In this document: piece by piece, positions 44,153 through 52,156 of the stretch
Position numbering within the stretch: position 1 is the first letter of the stretch
Layout: every line of letters starts with the position of its first letter
NCBI GenBank assembly: GCA_036267255.1
Contig: DATAWK010000047.1
Span: 62,001-126,000, forward strand
Source of the DNA: DATAWK01 sp036267255
Lineage (GTDB): Bacteria; Acidobacteriota; Terriglobia; Terriglobales; Acidobacteriaceae
Direction: 5' to 3'
Length of the DNA stretch: 64,000 nt
Position numbers and translations under genes: made by a program
The notes under the pieces: generated by a model
Databases searched by the model: none
What the model was told of the DNA's origin: nothing
The model's input: only the letters and a program-made list of their open reading frames with translations

Positions 44153-44881
44153 ATGAAAAAGCTGGTGATCGTACTCTTGTTAAGCTTGACTGGCATGGCC
44201 AACGCACAAAGTCCTAACTTTGGAATTTTTAAGAGTGTACAGGCAACGCACGACGTCGACTTGGAAACCAATCCGCGTGCAGCTTTCTGGCACAAGGCAA
44301 TGCCTGTTTATATCGTGGATGACAACATGGGCAACCCCACCCCACGATACCGCACGGAAATACGGTCTCGCTGGACGGCAAATAATCTGTATCTGCTCTA
44401 TGTCTGTCCCTATCAGGAACTCCATCTGAAGCCCAATCCCAGCACCACGACGGAAACCAATCAGCTTTGGAATTGGGATGTAGCGGAGATTTTTATCGGC
44501 TGGGACTTTCAGCATATCCGCCGATATAAGGAATTTGAAATGTCACCGCAGGGAGAATGGGTGGATCTCGACATCGATCTGGACAATCCCCACGACACGA
44601 ATGGCTGGAAGTGGAATTCCGGTTTTCAGGTGAGTACTCGCATCGATCGCAAGAGAAAGATCTGGTATGGCGCCATGCGCATTCCGTTCTCAGCGATCGA
44701 CCCGCAGGCTCCTCAGGTAGGCACAACCCTGCGTGCCAATATGTTTCGCATCCAGGGTCCGCTCAGCGATCGAAAACTGTTTGCCTGGCAACCCACGATG
44801 AGCAAGACATTTCATGTCCCGGAATTCTTCGGTCGCCTGGTCTTGGTCGATAGTCACGGAAAGGCCAGCAGCATGCCGTAG
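44153..44881 (+). CDS. Secreted carbohydrate-binding family 9-like protein
   Basis: Protein of about 242 residues with a short signal peptide (MKKLVIVLLLSLTGMANAQS). The rest resembles the CBM9-like/DOMON-type beta-sandwich found alone in many soil bacteria: DLETNPRAAFW, RSRWTANNLYLLYVCPY, LWNWDVAEIFIGWDF, YKEFEMSPQGEWVDLDID, and MRIPFSAIDPQAPQVG. Binding of plant or microbial polysaccharide in the periplasm or outside the cell is a family-based inference. ATG at 44153 and GTG at 44150 share the same GGAG site. It is monocistronic and convergent with ybgF. Confidence 0.82.
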   Translation: MKKLVIVLLLSLTGMANAQSPNFGIFKSVQATHDVDLETNPRAAFWHKAMPVYIVDDNMGNPTPRYRTEIRSRWTANNLYLLYVCPYQELHLKPNPSTTTETNQLWNWDVAEIFIGWDFQHIRRYKEFEMSPQGEWVDLDIDLDNPHDTNGWKWNSGFQVSTRIDRKRKIWYGAMRIPFSAIDPQAPQVGTTLRANMFRIQGPLSDRKLFAWQPTMSKTFHVPEFFGRLVLVDSHGKASSMP

Positions 44882-44924
44882 CAACGTGCATCAAGGTAAG
44901 CGTCGATTGGGGCAGCGTATCGCT

Positions 44925-44964
44925 TAGAAAGCGTGGCCTGCTTCTAGAAAGCGTGTCCTGCTTC
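44925..44964. repeat. 20-bp tandem duplication at the ybgF 3' end
   Basis: TAGAAAGCGTGGCCTGCTTC (44925-44944) is followed directly by a copy differing at one base (44945-44964). The duplicated unit carries the last codons of ybgF (minus strand, ending GHAF) plus the stop, so a second copy of the tail lies just past the stop codon. Confidence 0.9.
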
Positions 44965-45885
44965 CGGTTTGGGATAGATGCGGACACCCATGCCGTTCAG
45001 CTTGCTGCGTGCCTGTACGGCTTCCGGCGTTTGCGGATAGCGTTGAAGGAGCGCGCGCAATTCGTGAATGCCGTCCTCTTTTTTCCCTAGCGACAACAAG
45101 GACTCTGCCTTGCGCAATTGTGCTGCCGGAGCTTTGCTGCTGCCCGGAAACTGTGCCAGCATGCCCGAGTATCCCTTGATGGCGGTCTGGTAATCTCCCT
45201 GGCGATAGGCGATCTCCGCCTGGTAAAACTGTGCATTCCCAGCCAGATTGTCCTGTGGGTAGAATTTAACGACGTCGCCGAATTCCTGATTGGCCAGGTT
45301 GTACTTCGCGGCGTTGTAATCGCTCAGTGCCGATTGATAAAGCTGGTTGAGCGGCGGAGCCTGCGGTGCCGGTGGCTGCGCCTGTGCATCCGTCTGGCCC
45401 GGTTGCCCCTCGGTCGTCGTAAGCGGAGCGCCGGGCGTCAGTCCGCTGGGTGTCTGGCCCGCCTGCAGAGATTGCTGTTGCTGCTGCATTCCATCCAGCG
45501 TCTTTTGCAGCTTGTCCAGTCGCGCCCGCAATTCATCTACGGAATCATTCAGCGATTGCATCTGGCCGGAGACCTGCTCCAGCTTTCCGTTGTCGGCATC
45601 CTGCACGTTCTGCATGGATTTCTGCACAGCGTCGAGCTGCGTCGATATCTTCGCCACGCTGGAAGCAGTTTGCTGCACTACGTTCGTCAGCACGCCCATG
45701 CGTTCGTCCTGAGACTGCTGCATGGTCAACAGCATGGCCTGCAATTGTTGCACCTGGGTCTGCAACTCGATGATGTCCTTATTGGCGGCAAAGACCCGCG
45801 GAACGCCGGAGAGCATCAGAAGGCAAGCCAGAGTGGCGCCGGTACGGAGCGTTGGACGGAACAGGGTGCGGAAGATTGGACGCAT
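44944..45885 (-). CDS. ybgF: Tol-Pal system protein YbgF/CpoB
   Basis: Periplasmic protein of 313 residues from the ATG at 45885, which has GAGG about ten bases upstream; a longer frame with an unlikely N-terminus is discarded. A signal peptide ends near RVFAAN. A long coiled coil (about 35-135) mediates trimer formation, a Gln/Pro-rich linker follows (about 140-180), and C-terminal TPR repeats (AKYNLANQEFGDVVKFYPQDNLAGNAQFYQAE...) finish the protein. CpoB coordinates peptidoglycan synthesis with outer-membrane constriction. It is the last gene of the tol-pal cluster, separated from pal by a hairpin terminator, so it may be expressed at a lower level. A duplicated 20-bp segment marks its 3' end. 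Confidence 0.92.
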   Translation of the reverse strand: MRPIFRTLFRPTLRTGATLACLLMLSGVPRVFAANKDIIELQTQVQQLQAMLLTMQQSQDERMGVLTNVVQQTASSVAKISTQLDAVQKSMQNVQDADNGKLEQVSGQMQSLNDSVDELRARLDKLQKTLDGMQQQQQSLQAGQTPSGLTPGAPLTTTEGQPGQTDAQAQPPAPQAPPLNQLYQSALSDYNAAKYNLANQEFGDVVKFYPQDNLAGNAQFYQAEIAYRQGDYQTAIKGYSGMLAQFPGSSKAPAAQLRKAESLLSLGKKEDGIHELRALLQRYPQTPEAVQARSKLNGMGVRIYPKPEAGHAF

Positions 45886-45954
45886 ACGGCATTTACCTCG
45901 AACGCAGCGGCGCTGGTCGCCGGACTGCGTCATGGATTCTTATGAGAAAAGTGT

Positions 45955-45988
45955 ACGGCAGCATGGCGTGCTCGTGCCATGCTGCCGT
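45955..45988 (-). terminator. Hairpin terminator/attenuator between pal and ybgF
   Basis: A 13-bp perfect stem (CGGCAGCATGGC core, 45956-45967 with 45976-45987) and 8-nt loop lies just after the pal stop. On the minus strand it is followed by a short T-rich run (ACTTTTCT). It could reduce read-through into ybgF. Confidence 0.65.
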
Positions 45989-46003
45989 TGTTTCAGGAAA
46001 AGA

Positions 46004-46741
46004 CTACTGGTCGATGCTGAACCGGTCTGTGCGGTTTTGCTGCCAGCACGCTTCATTGTGCTCGGTGCAGAACTGCTTTTCCTTGCCATAGCTGAGGGTG
46101 CGCAAACGGCTTGCGCTCACGCCGGCCTGTACCAGGGCATTCTTCGCCGAATTGGCACGGTTCTGGCCAAGAGCCAGGTTATATTCTGCCGATCCACGCT
46201 CGTCGCAATATCCGGCAATCAGCACCTTTACATCCGGGTGCGCCTGCAGGAAAGCTGCTGCCTGGGAGATGCTTTGCTGGGCATCGCTGCGAAGGTCGTA
46301 GCTGTCGTAGTCAAAGAAAATTCCTTTTACGTTCTGCTCGAACAACGCCTCGCTCATGCCCTGCGAAGGTGGCGCAGCCTGATTCACCGTCACGGTCGCA
46401 GTCGCTTCCGTGGAACCGCCCTCGCCGCGCGCAACCAGGTGATAGGTCGTCGTCGTGGTCGGATTTACGGTCTGCGTTCCATTGGCATTCACCGCACCCA
46501 GGCCATCAATGGAGATGTCGGTGGCGTAGGTCGTGCTCCAGTTCAGAACAACGCTCTGTCCCGGCGTGATCGAGTCCGGTGTTGCGGTCAAATTTGCCGT
46601 CGGTGTGGGTGTCGATGCGGTCTGTTCCGGCGGTGGCGGTGGTGCCGCCGCTTCATGTTTTTTATGGCAACCAGCGGCAGGTAACAAAATAGCTGCAAGC
46701 GCAGCAGCAATCAGTGCAGTGGATTTACTTCGGGCTTTCAT
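46004..46741 (-). CDS. pal: Peptidoglycan-associated lipoprotein Pal with an Ig-like insert
   Basis: Outer-membrane lipoprotein of 245 residues from the ATG at 46741, which has GAGGAGG six bases upstream. The lipobox is PAAGC (Cys25), followed by a Pro/Ala linker. Unlike classical Pal, an Ig-like beta-sandwich (about 48-120; TPGQSVVLNWSTTYATDISI ... TTTYHLVARGEGG) precedes the OmpA-type peptidoglycan-binding domain (about 130-240), which has DYDSYDLR, GYCDERGSAEYN and LGQNRANSAKNAL. It anchors outer membrane to peptidoglycan and interacts with TolB, encoded just upstream in the operon. Confidence 0.94.
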   Translation of the reverse strand: MKARSKSTALIAAALAAILLPAAGCHKKHEAAAPPPPPEQTASTPTPTANLTATPDSITPGQSVVLNWSTTYATDISIDGLGAVNANGTQTVNPTTTTTYHLVARGEGGSTEATATVTVNQAAPPSQGMSEALFEQNVKGIFFDYDSYDLRSDAQQSISQAAAFLQAHPDVKVLIAGYCDERGSAEYNLALGQNRANSAKNALVQAGVSASRLRTLSYGKEKQFCTEHNEACWQQNRTDRFSIDQ

Positions 46742-46810
46742 GAACTTCCTCCTCGTTAGGTTGAACAGCTTGGGTTTATAAAAATTCTGTTTAGAATCGA
46801 TTTGCTGCAT

Positions 46811-48160
46811 CTATTTCCAACTCCAATTTGGCATCGAGTTACCGCCGGCGGTAGTCAACGCATGTTGCCCGGTGCCGTCCGACAGCATGGTCCAGATTTC
46901 CCGGCGTCCATGCTGAAAATTTTGGAAAACAATGTGGCGACTGTCTGGCGACCACGATGGAAAATCATTGCGGCCAATGTCATGGGTCAGTTGAATCCAG
47001 CGATGGCTGGCAATATCCATCACGTAAATGTCCTGCCCGCCGGGTGCGCCCGGTCCATAATGACGGGCCCAGGCGAAGGCCAGGTACTGTCCGCTCGGCG
47101 ACCAGGAAGGTGACGTCGCATAGCCGCCATCGGTCATGCGCTGCACATTCGTGCCGTCGGAATCCATGATGTACACCTGCGGCAGCCCGGTGCGTCCGCT
47201 GATCCAGGCAATCTGCGTCCCGGTTTTTGGATTCCAGACTGGCGATACATCCGGCCCGCGATAAGAAGTAATCCGGTGCAGGTTGAAGCCGCTGGCCGAG
47301 CAGGTCCAGATCTCCGGATCGCCGCTGCGGGAAGAGGAAAACGCCAGCGCATTGCCGCTGGGAGACCACGCCGGAGACAGATCCGATCCGCTGCCGCCGG
47401 GGAAGCTGGTCATCCGGTGCAGATCCATCGAGTACATGCGAATGGCCCAGCCGCGCCTGCCCATCTCGGAGAATGCCAACCGGCTGCCATCCGGAGAGAT
47501 GCGCGGCGACAGGGAAATGGAGCCCAGATGTGTGATCTGTTTCTGATTGGCTCCGTCGTAATCCATCATCCAGATTTCTTTGTTGCCGGTGCGATTGGAC
47601 ACGAAGTAGATTTTGGTTTCCGCAATGCCCGCAATGCCGCCCAGCCGCGTGATAATGGCATCGGCAAATTCATGCGCAATGTGTCGCGCCGTGTCCGGGC
47701 CGTCGGCCTCGTTGTATTGCTGGCCCAGCACCTGCGGCGCTTGCTGGTTCTTGGTGTCGTACAGCCAGCCGTACACGATCACGCGGCCATTCTGCACGGC
47801 CAGGGCGCCGAAGGCGACCATCGCGGCGTTGGCTGGCGGAGTGTTCCACTGGCTTAGATTGATTTCCTGCGGGGAACCCGGCATCACCGGCGGCGCCATG
47901 CTCTTCGAAACCATGTCGAAGATGCCGGCATTGGTCAGATCGGAGTACAGCACCGTATCGAAGGTTTGTTTGTCATTGGCAAGCGCGGGATCCGTGCCGA
48001 CTGGTTTGAAATCTGCCGCTGCCAGGCGAATCTTTGCTGCACCGAGATTTGTCCCGGTATGCACCCAGTCTTGGGCGCTGGCGACCATCGTTACCGCGAA
48101 TAAGAAAAGGACCGTTAGGGGATACGCAAAACGCCACTTGGAACGTTGCGAACTTTCCAT
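46811..48160 (-). CDS. tolB: Tol-Pal system beta-propeller protein TolB
   Basis: Periplasmic protein of 449 residues with a signal peptide (LTVLFLFAVTMVASAQDW), an N-terminal TolB domain (about 30-165) and a six-bladed beta-propeller whose repeats have the usual pattern (SPRISPDGSRLAFSE, SPAWSPSGNALAFSS, SPVWNPKTGTQIAW, SPSWSPSGQYLAFAW, FPSWSPDSRHIVF). It binds Pal and links it to the inner-membrane Tol proteins. AGGAG five bases upstream supports the ATG. It lies between the TonB-like gene and pal, the standard order. An AT-rich hairpin precedes it. Confidence 0.95.
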   Translation of the reverse strand: MESSQRSKWRFAYPLTVLFLFAVTMVASAQDWVHTGTNLGAAKIRLAAADFKPVGTDPALANDKQTFDTVLYSDLTNAGIFDMVSKSMAPPVMPGSPQEINLSQWNTPPANAAMVAFGALAVQNGRVIVYGWLYDTKNQQAPQVLGQQYNEADGPDTARHIAHEFADAIITRLGGIAGIAETKIYFVSNRTGNKEIWMMDYDGANQKQITHLGSISLSPRISPDGSRLAFSEMGRRGWAIRMYSMDLHRMTSFPGGSGSDLSPAWSPSGNALAFSSSRSGDPEIWTCSASGFNLHRITSYRGPDVSPVWNPKTGTQIAWISGRTGLPQVYIMDSDGTNVQRMTDGGYATSPSWSPSGQYLAFAWARHYGPGAPGGQDIYVMDIASHRWIQLTHDIGRNDFPSWSPDSRHIVFQNFQHGRREIWTMLSDGTGQHALTTAGGNSMPNWSWK

Positions 48161-48209
48161 TATTTCTCCTGCGTTGGCTTAGATGCATCTTGCATGCTTT
48201 TTTACTGCC

Positions 48210-48238
48210 ATAAAAATTTTAATAAATTAAATTTTTAT
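48210..48238 (-). repeat. AT-rich inverted repeat between tonB/tolA-like gene and tolB
   Basis: ATAAAAATTT (48210-48219) and AAATTTTTAT (48229-48238) are perfect 10-bp arms. The surrounding 60 bp are almost pure A/T in an otherwise GC-rich operon. It lies between the TonB-like stop and tolB. It could be a weak terminator, an mRNA processing site or a protein-binding site. Confidence 0.6.
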
Positions 48239-48239
48239 T

Positions 48240-49043
48240 TTAATGCTTGGTTGCCTGATCGTAAGTAAATGTATAAGCAACAGAAACGGAGCTCCCGGAG
48301 TATCCGCCCGGTAACGGGCCAAAAGTATCCACGCGTTGGACTGCCTGAATGGCCGACATATCCAGCGATGGAACGCCGCTCGATTGCACAATCCGCGGAT
48401 TGCTCACCGATCCATCCCGGTGCACGGTAAAGCTCACCACCACGGAATGTCCCATCGAAGCCTGCGGATCGGCCAGTTGGCTGTACCAGTTCTGCGCCAC
48501 CGTGCGCTTGATCACATCCACGTACCAGCCAAAGCGCGAACCGAAGTCCCCATTCTGTATCGTTACATTGTTGGTGCTGGCGCTTTGCGCGTTCATCGGA
48601 ATGCTGGAGGGTGCCGCCTCGCCATAGGCTGCGCGATGCTGCTGCGGAGGCGGCGGTGGTACGTGCGGCGAAGTTTTCTGGTGGCGTTCCTTGGTGATCT
48701 TCGGTTTTGTCTGCCTTACCGGAATGGGAATCGCATCCAGCGGTGGCGCCGTCACGGTCTTTTCTTCCGGAATTGCCGGTGCCGGACTGGGATTCTGCGT
48801 GGCCAGCACATTGTCATTCGGATTTTGAATATTCGGAAGCGGCAGAGATGGAGCCGAAGAAACCAGGGAAGCCTGAATGGCGCTGCCGCTGCTGATTTGC
48901 CCCCAGCGGTTTTCGTGCAGATTGGCAAGAAACAGCGCATAGCCCGCGATGGCGCCCACAAACAGCAGGTGCAGCATTGCAGAGCCAAACCAGGAACCGG
49001 CTACCGGTTCAGGATTCGGCCAATCGTGTCGTCCATCCAACAT
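48240..49043 (-). CDS. TonB-family energy transducer in the TolA position
   Basis: Protein of 267 residues. One N-terminal membrane helix (about 21-41), a Pro-rich periplasmic linker (about 65-140, including a run of prolines) and a C-terminal TonB-type domain (about 165-262; SVVVSFTVHRDGSVSNPRIVQSSGVPSLDMSAIQAVQRV). Position between tolR and tolB marks it as the functional TolA equivalent, although the domain belongs to TonB rather than classical TolA. It should transmit proton-motive force from TolQR to TolB-Pal. The ribosome site is weak. The C-terminus ends in YTFTYDQATKH. Confidence 0.88.
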   Translation of the reverse strand: MLDGRHDWPNPEPVAGSWFGSAMLHLLFVGAIAGYALFLANLHENRWGQISSGSAIQASLVSSAPSLPLPNIQNPNDNVLATQNPSPAPAIPEEKTVTAPPLDAIPIPVRQTKPKITKERHQKTSPHVPPPPPQQHRAAYGEAAPSSIPMNAQSASTNNVTIQNGDFGSRFGWYVDVIKRTVAQNWYSQLADPQASMGHSVVVSFTVHRDGSVSNPRIVQSSGVPSLDMSAIQAVQRVDTFGPLPGGYSGSSVSVAYTFTYDQATKH

Positions 49044-49065
49044 AGCTGTCTTCGTTGCGAGCTAA

Positions 49066-49491
49066 TCAGTTCGTTGTGTTGCTTGTGATCGGTTGCGTTA
49101 CGATGCTGACGTTTGTGATGCCGGCCTGTTTCACCGCGTCCATCACAGAAGCAAAAGCACCAAAGGGCACGCGTTCATCTGCGCGCAGATAAATCACCTG
49201 ATGCGCCGGATCGACACCGCGCTTCTGCAGCAGCGACGGCAGCTCGTTCAGATTGACCGGCTTGTCATCCAGATACACCTGCTGCTGGCGATCGATCGTA
49301 ACCGTCATACGCTGCTGCGTAATCTGCTTGACGGTGCGCGTCTTCGGGACCGCGACCTCAATGCCCGATTGCAGAACCGGCGCCGTGATCATGAAAATAA
49401 CCAGCAGCACCAGCACAACGTCCACCAGCGGTGTGATGTTGATGTCGGCGAGCGCGCTCTGCGTTCGCCCGCTGTTAGCGGTGAAGGCCAC
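49066..49491 (-). CDS. tolR: TolR/ExbD-family proton-channel subunit
   Basis: Inner-membrane protein of 141 residues. The start is GTG at 49491, with a strong GGGAGG six bases upstream, giving an N-terminus MAFTANSGRTQ typical of the family; an in-frame ATG at 49515 lacks such a site. One membrane helix follows INITPLVDVVLVLLVIFMIT, which carries the essential proton-path Asp. A periplasmic domain extends to the end. It works with TolQ to convert proton flow into movement of the TolA/TonB-like protein. It overlaps tolQ by 17 bp, implying translational coupling. Confidence 0.92.
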   Translation of the reverse strand: MAFTANSGRTQSALADINITPLVDVVLVLLVIFMITAPVLQSGIEVAVPKTRTVKQITQQRMTVTIDRQQQVYLDDKPVNLNELPSLLQKRGVDPAHQVIYLRADERVPFGAFASVMDAVKQAGITNVSIVTQPITSNTTN

Positions 49492-50281
49492 GAGGAACCT
49501 CCCGCTGCCGCGCATAGGCTTCGTCGTTGGTCGGCGCAGCCTGCACGTCTTCCATGGTCGTCAGCAGCTCGCGCGCAAAATCATCCAGCCGCGCTCCCAG
49601 CTCTCGCAGGCGGCCAGTGAACTGGTTGTAACCGATGACGGCCGGCACCGCGACAAGAAGGCCCGCTGCGGTCGTAATCAGCGCTTCGGAAATTCCCGGT
49701 GCGACCGCGCGCAGTGTCGCGCCGCCGGACAGACCGAGTCCGTGGAACGCATCCACAATGCCCATGATCGTGCCGAACAGTCCCACAAAAGGAGCCACCG
49801 AGCCGATCGTCGCCAGCCATGTCATGCGGTTTTCCAGGCGCGTCAATGCTTCGCTGCAGGCATTTTGTGCCGTGCGCTCCAGCGCCTTCATGTTACGGAT
49901 TTGTCCGGTGCCTTCCACCTGGCGCTTGTATTCGTCGTATGTATCGTCGAAGACTTGTACCAGGGGGCTCGGCTTGAACTGCTCGCTGACCGCGGCAATC
50001 TCCTGCAGCCGTTCCGCCTTGCGGAAGGCGCGCAGAAAACGCTGGCTTTGCACGCGGGCACGGCGCAGCCCCGACCATTTTCCCAGGATGATGCTCCAGG
50101 AATGCAGGCTGGCCAGCAGCAGGATCCCGAGGACCACCAGGGCTGTGGCGCCGCTGTTCTGTAACATCTCCCACAATGCGCTGCCGCTACCGAAGCCTCC
50201 ATTGCTGACTGCCGGTGCGGCCTGCTGGGTTGCATCTTGCAGCTGCAACCAGAAGAGGGCGAGAAAAGGAAGTAGGTTCAT
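49475..50281 (-). CDS. tolQ: TolQ/ExbB/MotA-family proton-channel protein
   Basis: Inner-membrane protein of 268 residues with an N-terminal helix, a second helix around ATALVVLGILLLASLHSWSIILG, a cytoplasmic loop and the paired C-terminal helices (LATIGSVAPFVGLFGTIMGIVDAF and EALITTAAGLLVAVPAVIGYN) that are diagnostic of TolQ/ExbB. It forms the pentameric motor with TolR. It is first in the tol-pal operon, so the promoter should lie in the 117-bp gap before divergent recN; I could not pick one with confidence there. The tail holds a short acidic stretch after the last helix. Confidence 0.93.
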   Translation of the reverse strand: MNLLPFLALFWLQLQDATQQAAPAVSNGGFGSGSALWEMLQNSGATALVVLGILLLASLHSWSIILGKWSGLRRARVQSQRFLRAFRKAERLQEIAAVSEQFKPSPLVQVFDDTYDEYKRQVEGTGQIRNMKALERTAQNACSEALTRLENRMTWLATIGSVAPFVGLFGTIMGIVDAFHGLGLSGGATLRAVAPGISEALITTAAGLLVAVPAVIGYNQFTGRLRELGARLDDFARELLTTMEDVQAAPTNDEAYARQREVPRGLHR

Positions 50282-50398
50282 GTGCCTGCTTAGAGTGTAC
50301 AGACTGCTTTACGGCTCACCAAGTTGCATATGCGATTCGTGGTATGCTGCGCTCGTCTCTGTCCGAATATAAACAAGCGGTAAATCGTCAGGAATGCT

Positions 50399-52090
50399 AT
50401 GTTGCTCGAACTGCGAGCCGAAAATTACGCTGTTGTCGATCAGGCCGGCGCAACGTTTAGTGCAGGCCTCAATTTGCTCACCGGCGAAACCGGAGCGGGC
50501 AAATCTATTTTGATAGACGCGCTGGCTTTGCTTTTGGGAGAAAAAGCCTCTGCCGATATCGTCCGCCATGGTGCGGACAAAGCCATTGTTACCAGCGTTT
50601 TTGAAAGCACCCAGGGCGCGCTGGCCATTCTCGAAGCCAACGGCATCGATCCTGCCGGAGAGGAAATCATTCTGCGCCGCGAGATTGCCGCTGGCGGCAA
50701 GGGCCGCGTTTTCGTAAACAATCAACCGGCAACCGTCGCTGTTTTGCGCGCACTGGCGCCTGAATTGGCCCTTGTGCACGCACAGAGCGACAGCCTCGGC
50801 GCTTTCGATCACGCACAGCAGCGGGCCCTCCTCGATCGCAGCGCAGGAATTTCCACCGATGCTACGGCTGTGGCCTACAGCGAGTGGACGCAGCTGCGCG
50901 AAAAACTGCACCGGCTGGAGCATGATGAACAGGATCGCCTGCGCATGGCCGACATGTGGAGCTTCCAGAAGCGTGAAATTGAACAGGCACACCTGCTGCC
51001 TGCCGAGGACGAAACGCTGGCCGCTGAAAAGCTGGTGCTGGCCAACGCTGAAAAGCTCTACAACGCGGCCATGGGCGCGCACGATGTGCTGTATGAATCG
51101 GCCTCCTCTGCGGAAGTCGCACTGCGTGCCGGCCTCAGGCATCTGGAAGAACTGGCGCGTTACGATCCTCGATGGGAAGAATCCGCGCAGCAGCTTGCCG
51201 CGGCGCGCGCTACGGTCAGCGATCTTGGCACGCAGGCGCGAGACTTCGCCGAACACATTCAATCTTCGCCGGAACGTCTCGAAGAGATTGAAGATCGCCT
51301 GGCGCTGCTCGACCGGCTGAAACGCAAGTATGGAGCGACGCTCGACGCCGTCATTGCCTTTGGAGAAGAGGCCAGCAACAAACTGGAGGAAATTGAAAAT
51401 CGCGACCAGTTGCTGCTCGATCTGCGCGAGCAACTGACGAAAGCAGCCGAAGCCTATCGCACCGCGGCGCAGGCGTTGACCAAACAACGCGAAGCGGCAG
51501 CCAGACAACTCGCCAAACGCGCCGAAGGCGAGATGAACGATCTGGCGATGAAGGCGCGGTTTCAAATTGCCGTCACGCCCAATCCCGACGAGTCCGGCTG
51601 GGCCGCGCACGGCTGGGATACCGTCGAGTGCCGCATCGCCACCAATGCAGGCGAGCCGCTGCGTCCCCTCGATCAGATCGCTTCCGGTGGAGAAATGTCG
51701 CGTGTTCTGTTAGCGCTCAAAGTCAGCGTGGAAGAAAGCGCCGGCGCTGCCGTCAAGGGCAGGAAAAAGCTGCAGGTGCCGCGAACCCTGGTCTTCGACG
51801 AGATTGATATTGGCATTGGTGGCCGCGCAGCCGAGGCCGTCGGTCGCAAGCTGAAGGCGCTGGCCCGCGTGCAGCAGGTTCTCTGCATCACGCACCTGCC
51901 GCAGATTGCGGCCTTTGCCGATCAGCATTTTCTGATTGAAAAAAAGGAACGCACCGGCCGCACGCATACCTCCGTCCGTCAACTTACGGATCAGGAACGC
52001 AAACAGGAAATCGCCCGCATGTTGAGCGGCGCAAAGTTGACCGAGACCTCGCTGCAGCACGCCGAGCAGATGCTGCAAAGCAGCCGCTAG
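50399..52090 (+). CDS. recN: DNA repair ATPase RecN
   Basis: SMC-like protein of 563 residues, the normal RecN length. Walker A GETGAGKS at 29-36 is preceded by the family start LLELRAENYAVVDQA. A long central coiled coil (about 150-370) is followed by the signature region LDQIASGGEMSRVLLALK and Walker B FDEIDIGIGGRAAEAVG, then the D-loop/switch CITHLPQIAAFADQHFLIEK. It helps hold and align broken DNA ends and sister chromatids during recombinational repair. AGGA is five bases from the ATG. It is divergent from tolQ. No LexA-type box could be identified. Confidence 0.96.
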   Translation: MLLELRAENYAVVDQAGATFSAGLNLLTGETGAGKSILIDALALLLGEKASADIVRHGADKAIVTSVFESTQGALAILEANGIDPAGEEIILRREIAAGGKGRVFVNNQPATVAVLRALAPELALVHAQSDSLGAFDHAQQRALLDRSAGISTDATAVAYSEWTQLREKLHRLEHDEQDRLRMADMWSFQKREIEQAHLLPAEDETLAAEKLVLANAEKLYNAAMGAHDVLYESASSAEVALRAGLRHLEELARYDPRWEESAQQLAAARATVSDLGTQARDFAEHIQSSPERLEEIEDRLALLDRLKRKYGATLDAVIAFGEEASNKLEEIENRDQLLLDLREQLTKAAEAYRTAAQALTKQREAAARQLAKRAEGEMNDLAMKARFQIAVTPNPDESGWAAHGWDTVECRIATNAGEPLRPLDQIASGGEMSRVLLALKVSVEESAGAAVKGRKKLQVPRTLVFDEIDIGIGGRAAEAVGRKLKALARVQQVLCITHLPQIAAFADQHFLIEKKERTGRTHTSVRQLTDQERKQEIARMLSGAKLTETSLQHAEQMLQSSR

Positions 52091-52156
52091 CCGTCCATTG
52101 TTCCCTCGCGTTTTTTTGAAGGACGGATGGAAACCGTTCTGCTACACTCACGGGCC

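Noticed and set aside
50282..50398. Promoters for tolQ and recN in the divergent gap
   Set aside because: Only weak hexamers such as TATGCT were found, none with an acceptable partner and spacing.
52091..52126. CCGTCC...GGACGG inverted repeat after recN as a terminator
   Set aside because: The stem is 6 bp with a 24-nt loop and no following T-run, so it is too weak to call.
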